Of a stretch of 7,228 nt of DNA, positions 5,632 through 7,228 are shown in pieces. The notes under the pieces are model-generated. The model saw only the letters and a list, made by a program, of their open reading frames with translations, ran no database searches and was not told the origin of the DNA. Each line of letters starts with the position of its first letter. The stretch's first letter is position 1. Source of the stretch: Anaerolineae bacterium (lineage in GTDB: Bacteria > Chloroflexota > Anaerolineae > B4-G1 > SLSP01); contig JAFGNI010000338.1 in NCBI GenBank assembly GCA_016927095.1, positions 1 to 7,228 of the forward strand. Reading direction: 5' to 3'. Both the position numbers and the translations under genes were made by a program.

Positions 5632-6657
5632 CTACTGGCCTGTGCTGTTCAGCATCGCGACCAGCTCCTCAGACTCCCGGCAGCCGAGCATCCTAATGCG
5701 CTCGGGCCGGGGAATGCCGGAGGCGCGCAGATAGCCTCGCAAGTGCTTGCGGAAGCGCCGTATGCCATGATGCTCACCGTGGTGGGCTACTGTCATCTCA
5801 AGGTGCTTCTGAACCAGCGCGAGCCGCTCGGGCCACGGGATATCGTCTCGATGGCGACCGGCAAAGAGCCACGGATTGCCGATGGCCGCGCGGCCGATCA
5901 TCACACCGTCGCAGCCGGTCCGGGCCAGGAGCTGGTGAGCCGCGGAGACCGTCGTCACATCGCCACTGGCCAAAACGGGAATCGTCACGGCCTGCTTCAC
6001 CTCAGCGATGGCATCCCAGTCGGCGTCGCCGTTGAACCGTTGCTCAGCGGTCCGTCCGTGCACCGCGACCAGCGCGGCACCGTGGTCTGCCATCGCGCGG
6101 GCTACCTCCAGATAGTTGCGTCGGTCTTGATCCCATCCAAGGCGGATTTTGCCGCTGACCGGAACGGAGACCGTTCTGGAGAGCTTGGCAAAGATGCGTG
6201 CCACCTTGCGAGGATCCCACATCAGAGCTGCCCCGGCTCCGGACTTGACGATCTTGGCCTTGGCACACCCCATGTTGATGTCGATCATCGCCATCCCCAT
6301 ATGCTCAATGGCTTGGGCTGCCATGACCAGGGCAGCAGGCCTTCCGGAGAAGAGCTGCACGGCCACAGGCGCTTCCTCTGGATGGAGCTGCAGCATCTCG
6401 GCGGTCCGAGAATCCCCCTCAGGAGAGGCGCCGAAGTAGATGGCATTCGCCGCCAGCAGACCGGTGTAGACCAACGACGCGCCCAACCGCCGGCAGAGCC
6501 GGCGAAAAGGTTGGTCGTTGTAGCCCGACAGCGGGGCGAGCACCCATCTGCCATAGACCGGCGTCTGCCCAATATAGAAGGCGGGAGCAGCGTCTGTGGC
6601 AGGGGATGGTGGCGCGTCGTCGTACCTCATCGATGCCAGGGTATGGTTGTCAGTCAT
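5632..6657 (-). CDS. dus: tRNA-dihydrouridine synthase (DusB/NifR3-like)
   Basis: A 341-residue FMN enzyme that reduces specific uridines in tRNA to dihydrouridine with NADPH. Numbering from the ATG at 6657: the TIM barrel opens with VLAPLSGYNDQPFRRLCRRLG (about 39-59). DINMGC places the catalytic Cys at 131, KIRLGW has Lys170, VHGRTAEQRFNG has His200, and IPVLASGDV and GVMIGRAAIGNPWLF form the phosphate-binding end. A helical C-terminal domain follows (RRFRKHLRGYL). The residue after the Cys is Ala, where many members have Pro. The frame stays open upstream to 6780, but that part crosses the Hsp20 stop and a terminator-like hairpin, so it is not credible coding sequence. ATG 6657 has AAGGG a few bases upstream; ATG 6669 and ATG 6630 are alternatives. 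The first 30 residues are Pro/Ala-rich and likely flexible. Which tRNA position it modifies cannot be told. Confidence 0.93.
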   Translation of the reverse strand: MTDNHTLASMRYDDAPPSPATDAAPAFYIGQTPVYGRWVLAPLSGYNDQPFRRLCRRLGASLVYTGLLAANAIYFGASPEGDSRTAEMLQLHPEEAPVAVQLFSGRPAALVMAAQAIEHMGMAMIDINMGCAKAKIVKSGAGAALMWDPRKVARIFAKLSRTVSVPVSGKIRLGWDQDRRNYLEVARAMADHGAALVAVHGRTAEQRFNGDADWDAIAEVKQAVTIPVLASGDVTTVSAAHQLLARTGCDGVMIGRAAIGNPWLFAGRHRDDIPWPERLALVQKHLEMTVAHHGEHHGIRRFRKHLRGYLRASGIPRPERIRMLGCRESEELVAMLNSTGQ

Positions 6658-6708
6658 CTCGCCCTTCATTCTACCATGGACGGGGAGGCACATCCGCCGC
6701 AGACAGAA

Positions 6709-6740
6709 CGGCGCCACCTCTTGGAAGCGAGGTGGCGCCG
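6709..6740 (-). terminator. Terminator-like hairpin after the Hsp20 gene
   Basis: A perfect 12-bp inverted repeat, CGGCGCCACCTC (6709-6720) and GAGGTGGCGCCG (6729-6740), encloses an 8-base loop. Read on the minus strand it begins about 20 bases after the Hsp20 stop and is followed by TTCTGTCTG, a broken but T-rich tail. It lies some 40-50 bases before the likely dus start. It therefore probably ends or attenuates the Hsp20 message before dus. It is the strongest RNA structure I can see in the window. Confidence 0.65.
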
Positions 6741-6760
6741 GTGGTGGCAGAGCCGGTTTC

Positions 6761-7207
6761 TTAGCTTGCTTTGACCTCAATGACCTTGGGTCTGGCGCGC
6801 TCGGATTTGGGCAGAATCACCATCAGGATGCCCTTTTCGAATTTGGCCTCGGCGCGGTCAGCGTCAATATCGACGTTGATCTTGACGGAGCGGCTGAACC
6901 GCCCGTACGGGCGCTCCTGGAAGAGATAACGGACATTCTCCAGCGGCGCTCGGAACTCACCGCTGATGGTCAACAGATCATCCTCCAACGTGATCTCCAC
7001 CTGATCCGGTTCCAGTCCCGGGACAGCAGCGGTGATCACGACCTCTTCATCAGTGGCGTAGGCATCCAGTGGCAGCCGCATCGCCCGCTCCTCGGGTTCT
7101 ACCATCTGGGCAATGCGTGACGGTATCCAGCTCTCACCCATCCGTCGTGCCATCTCGCGACGAAGCGCATACAGCTCTTCCATTGGATCCCAACGCAAAA
7201 TGGTCAT
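6761..7207 (-). CDS. Hsp20/alpha-crystallin family small heat-shock protein
   Basis: A 148-residue ATP-independent holdase that binds unfolding proteins and usually forms large oligomers in the cytosol. The N-terminal arm (MTILRWDPMEELYALRREMARRM) has the usual W-x-P-x-x-E start of bacterial class A-like members. The alpha-crystallin domain covers about 45-135: DAYATDEEVVITAAVPGLEPDQVEI, LLTISGEF, FSRSVKI, and AKFEKGILMVILPK with the conserved G-I-L at 126-128. The C-terminal IEV at 143-145 is the I-x-V tail motif used for oligomer contacts. The ATG has a strong AGGAGGA Shine-Dalgarno 6 bases upstream. Only 21 bases before the start are in the window, so its promoter and any heat-shock operator (for example CIRCE) cannot be examined. 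Length and motifs are normal for the family. Confidence 0.95.
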   Translation of the reverse strand: MTILRWDPMEELYALRREMARRMGESWIPSRIAQMVEPEERAMRLPLDAYATDEEVVITAAVPGLEPDQVEITLEDDLLTISGEFRAPLENVRYLFQERPYGRFSRSVKINVDIDADRAEAKFEKGILMVILPKSERARPKVIEVKAS

Positions 7208-7228
7208 AGTTGTCCTCCTGTCAGATCG

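Noticed and set aside
5743..6774. 343-codon plus-strand frame opposite dus
   Set aside because: The minus strand carries intact dihydrouridine synthase motifs throughout, and the plus frame matches no family I know and has no ribosome site.
1..7228. CRISPR array, insertion sequence, toxin-antitoxin, phage or defence system
   Set aside because: No direct-repeat array, transposase, integrase or small paired toxin/antitoxin genes were found. The NYN domain alone, of YacP type and with no partner gene, is not evidence for a toxin.

Overview
The window is about 7.2 kb of high-GC bacterial chromosome, densely packed with ordinary genes. I recognise eight protein families. No tRNA, rRNA, CRISPR array, transposase, phage gene or integrase is visible. 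A LytR-CpsA-Psr (LCP) envelope enzyme, an SseB-like protein, a LiaF-like membrane protein, a YacP-like NYN nuclease and a small Hsp20, all with high-GC codon use, suggest an environmental bacterium, perhaps of the Chloroflexota. That assignment is an inference from gene content and protein style; no marker gene settles it.

Layout. Bases 1-1086 (+) hold the C-terminal part of an LCP protein whose start lies outside the window. A two-domain SseB-like gene follows 17 bases later (1104-1910, +) and is probably in the same operon. A DUF1232/YkvA-like membrane protein runs convergently (1977-2396, -). It is preceded by an unlisted 21-codon reading frame (2393-2458, -) with a strong Shine-Dalgarno, which overlaps its start in an ATGA arrangement. 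A divergent intergenic region (2459-2598) with a 10-bp palindrome and a hairpin separates this unit from three rightward genes. These are a YacP/Rae1-like NYN-domain protein with a long tail (2599-3660), a LiaF-like two-helix membrane protein (3760-4305) and DNA polymerase IV, dinB (4408-5592). Facing dinB, a tRNA-dihydrouridine synthase (5632-6657, -) and an Hsp20 chaperone (6761-7207, -) read leftward. A perfect 12-bp-stem hairpin lies between these two genes and looks like the Hsp20 terminator.

How the genes fit together. Several have stress or envelope roles: LCP (attachment of wall polymers), LiaF-like (envelope stress sensing), DinB (lesion bypass), Hsp20 (protein holding), and possibly NYN RNA cleavage. 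There is no clear dedicated pathway. The window is mostly housekeeping, and I see no defence island or biosynthetic cluster.

Two observations deserve a second look. The NYN protein's roughly 220-residue low-complexity tail carries four copies of a 15-residue motif, S-x-x-E/D-hydrophobic-x-x-W-x-x-hydrophobic-F-x-E/D, spaced by Pro/Ala-rich and partly basic linkers. The DUF1232 gene has a short, apparently translationally coupled upstream reading frame.
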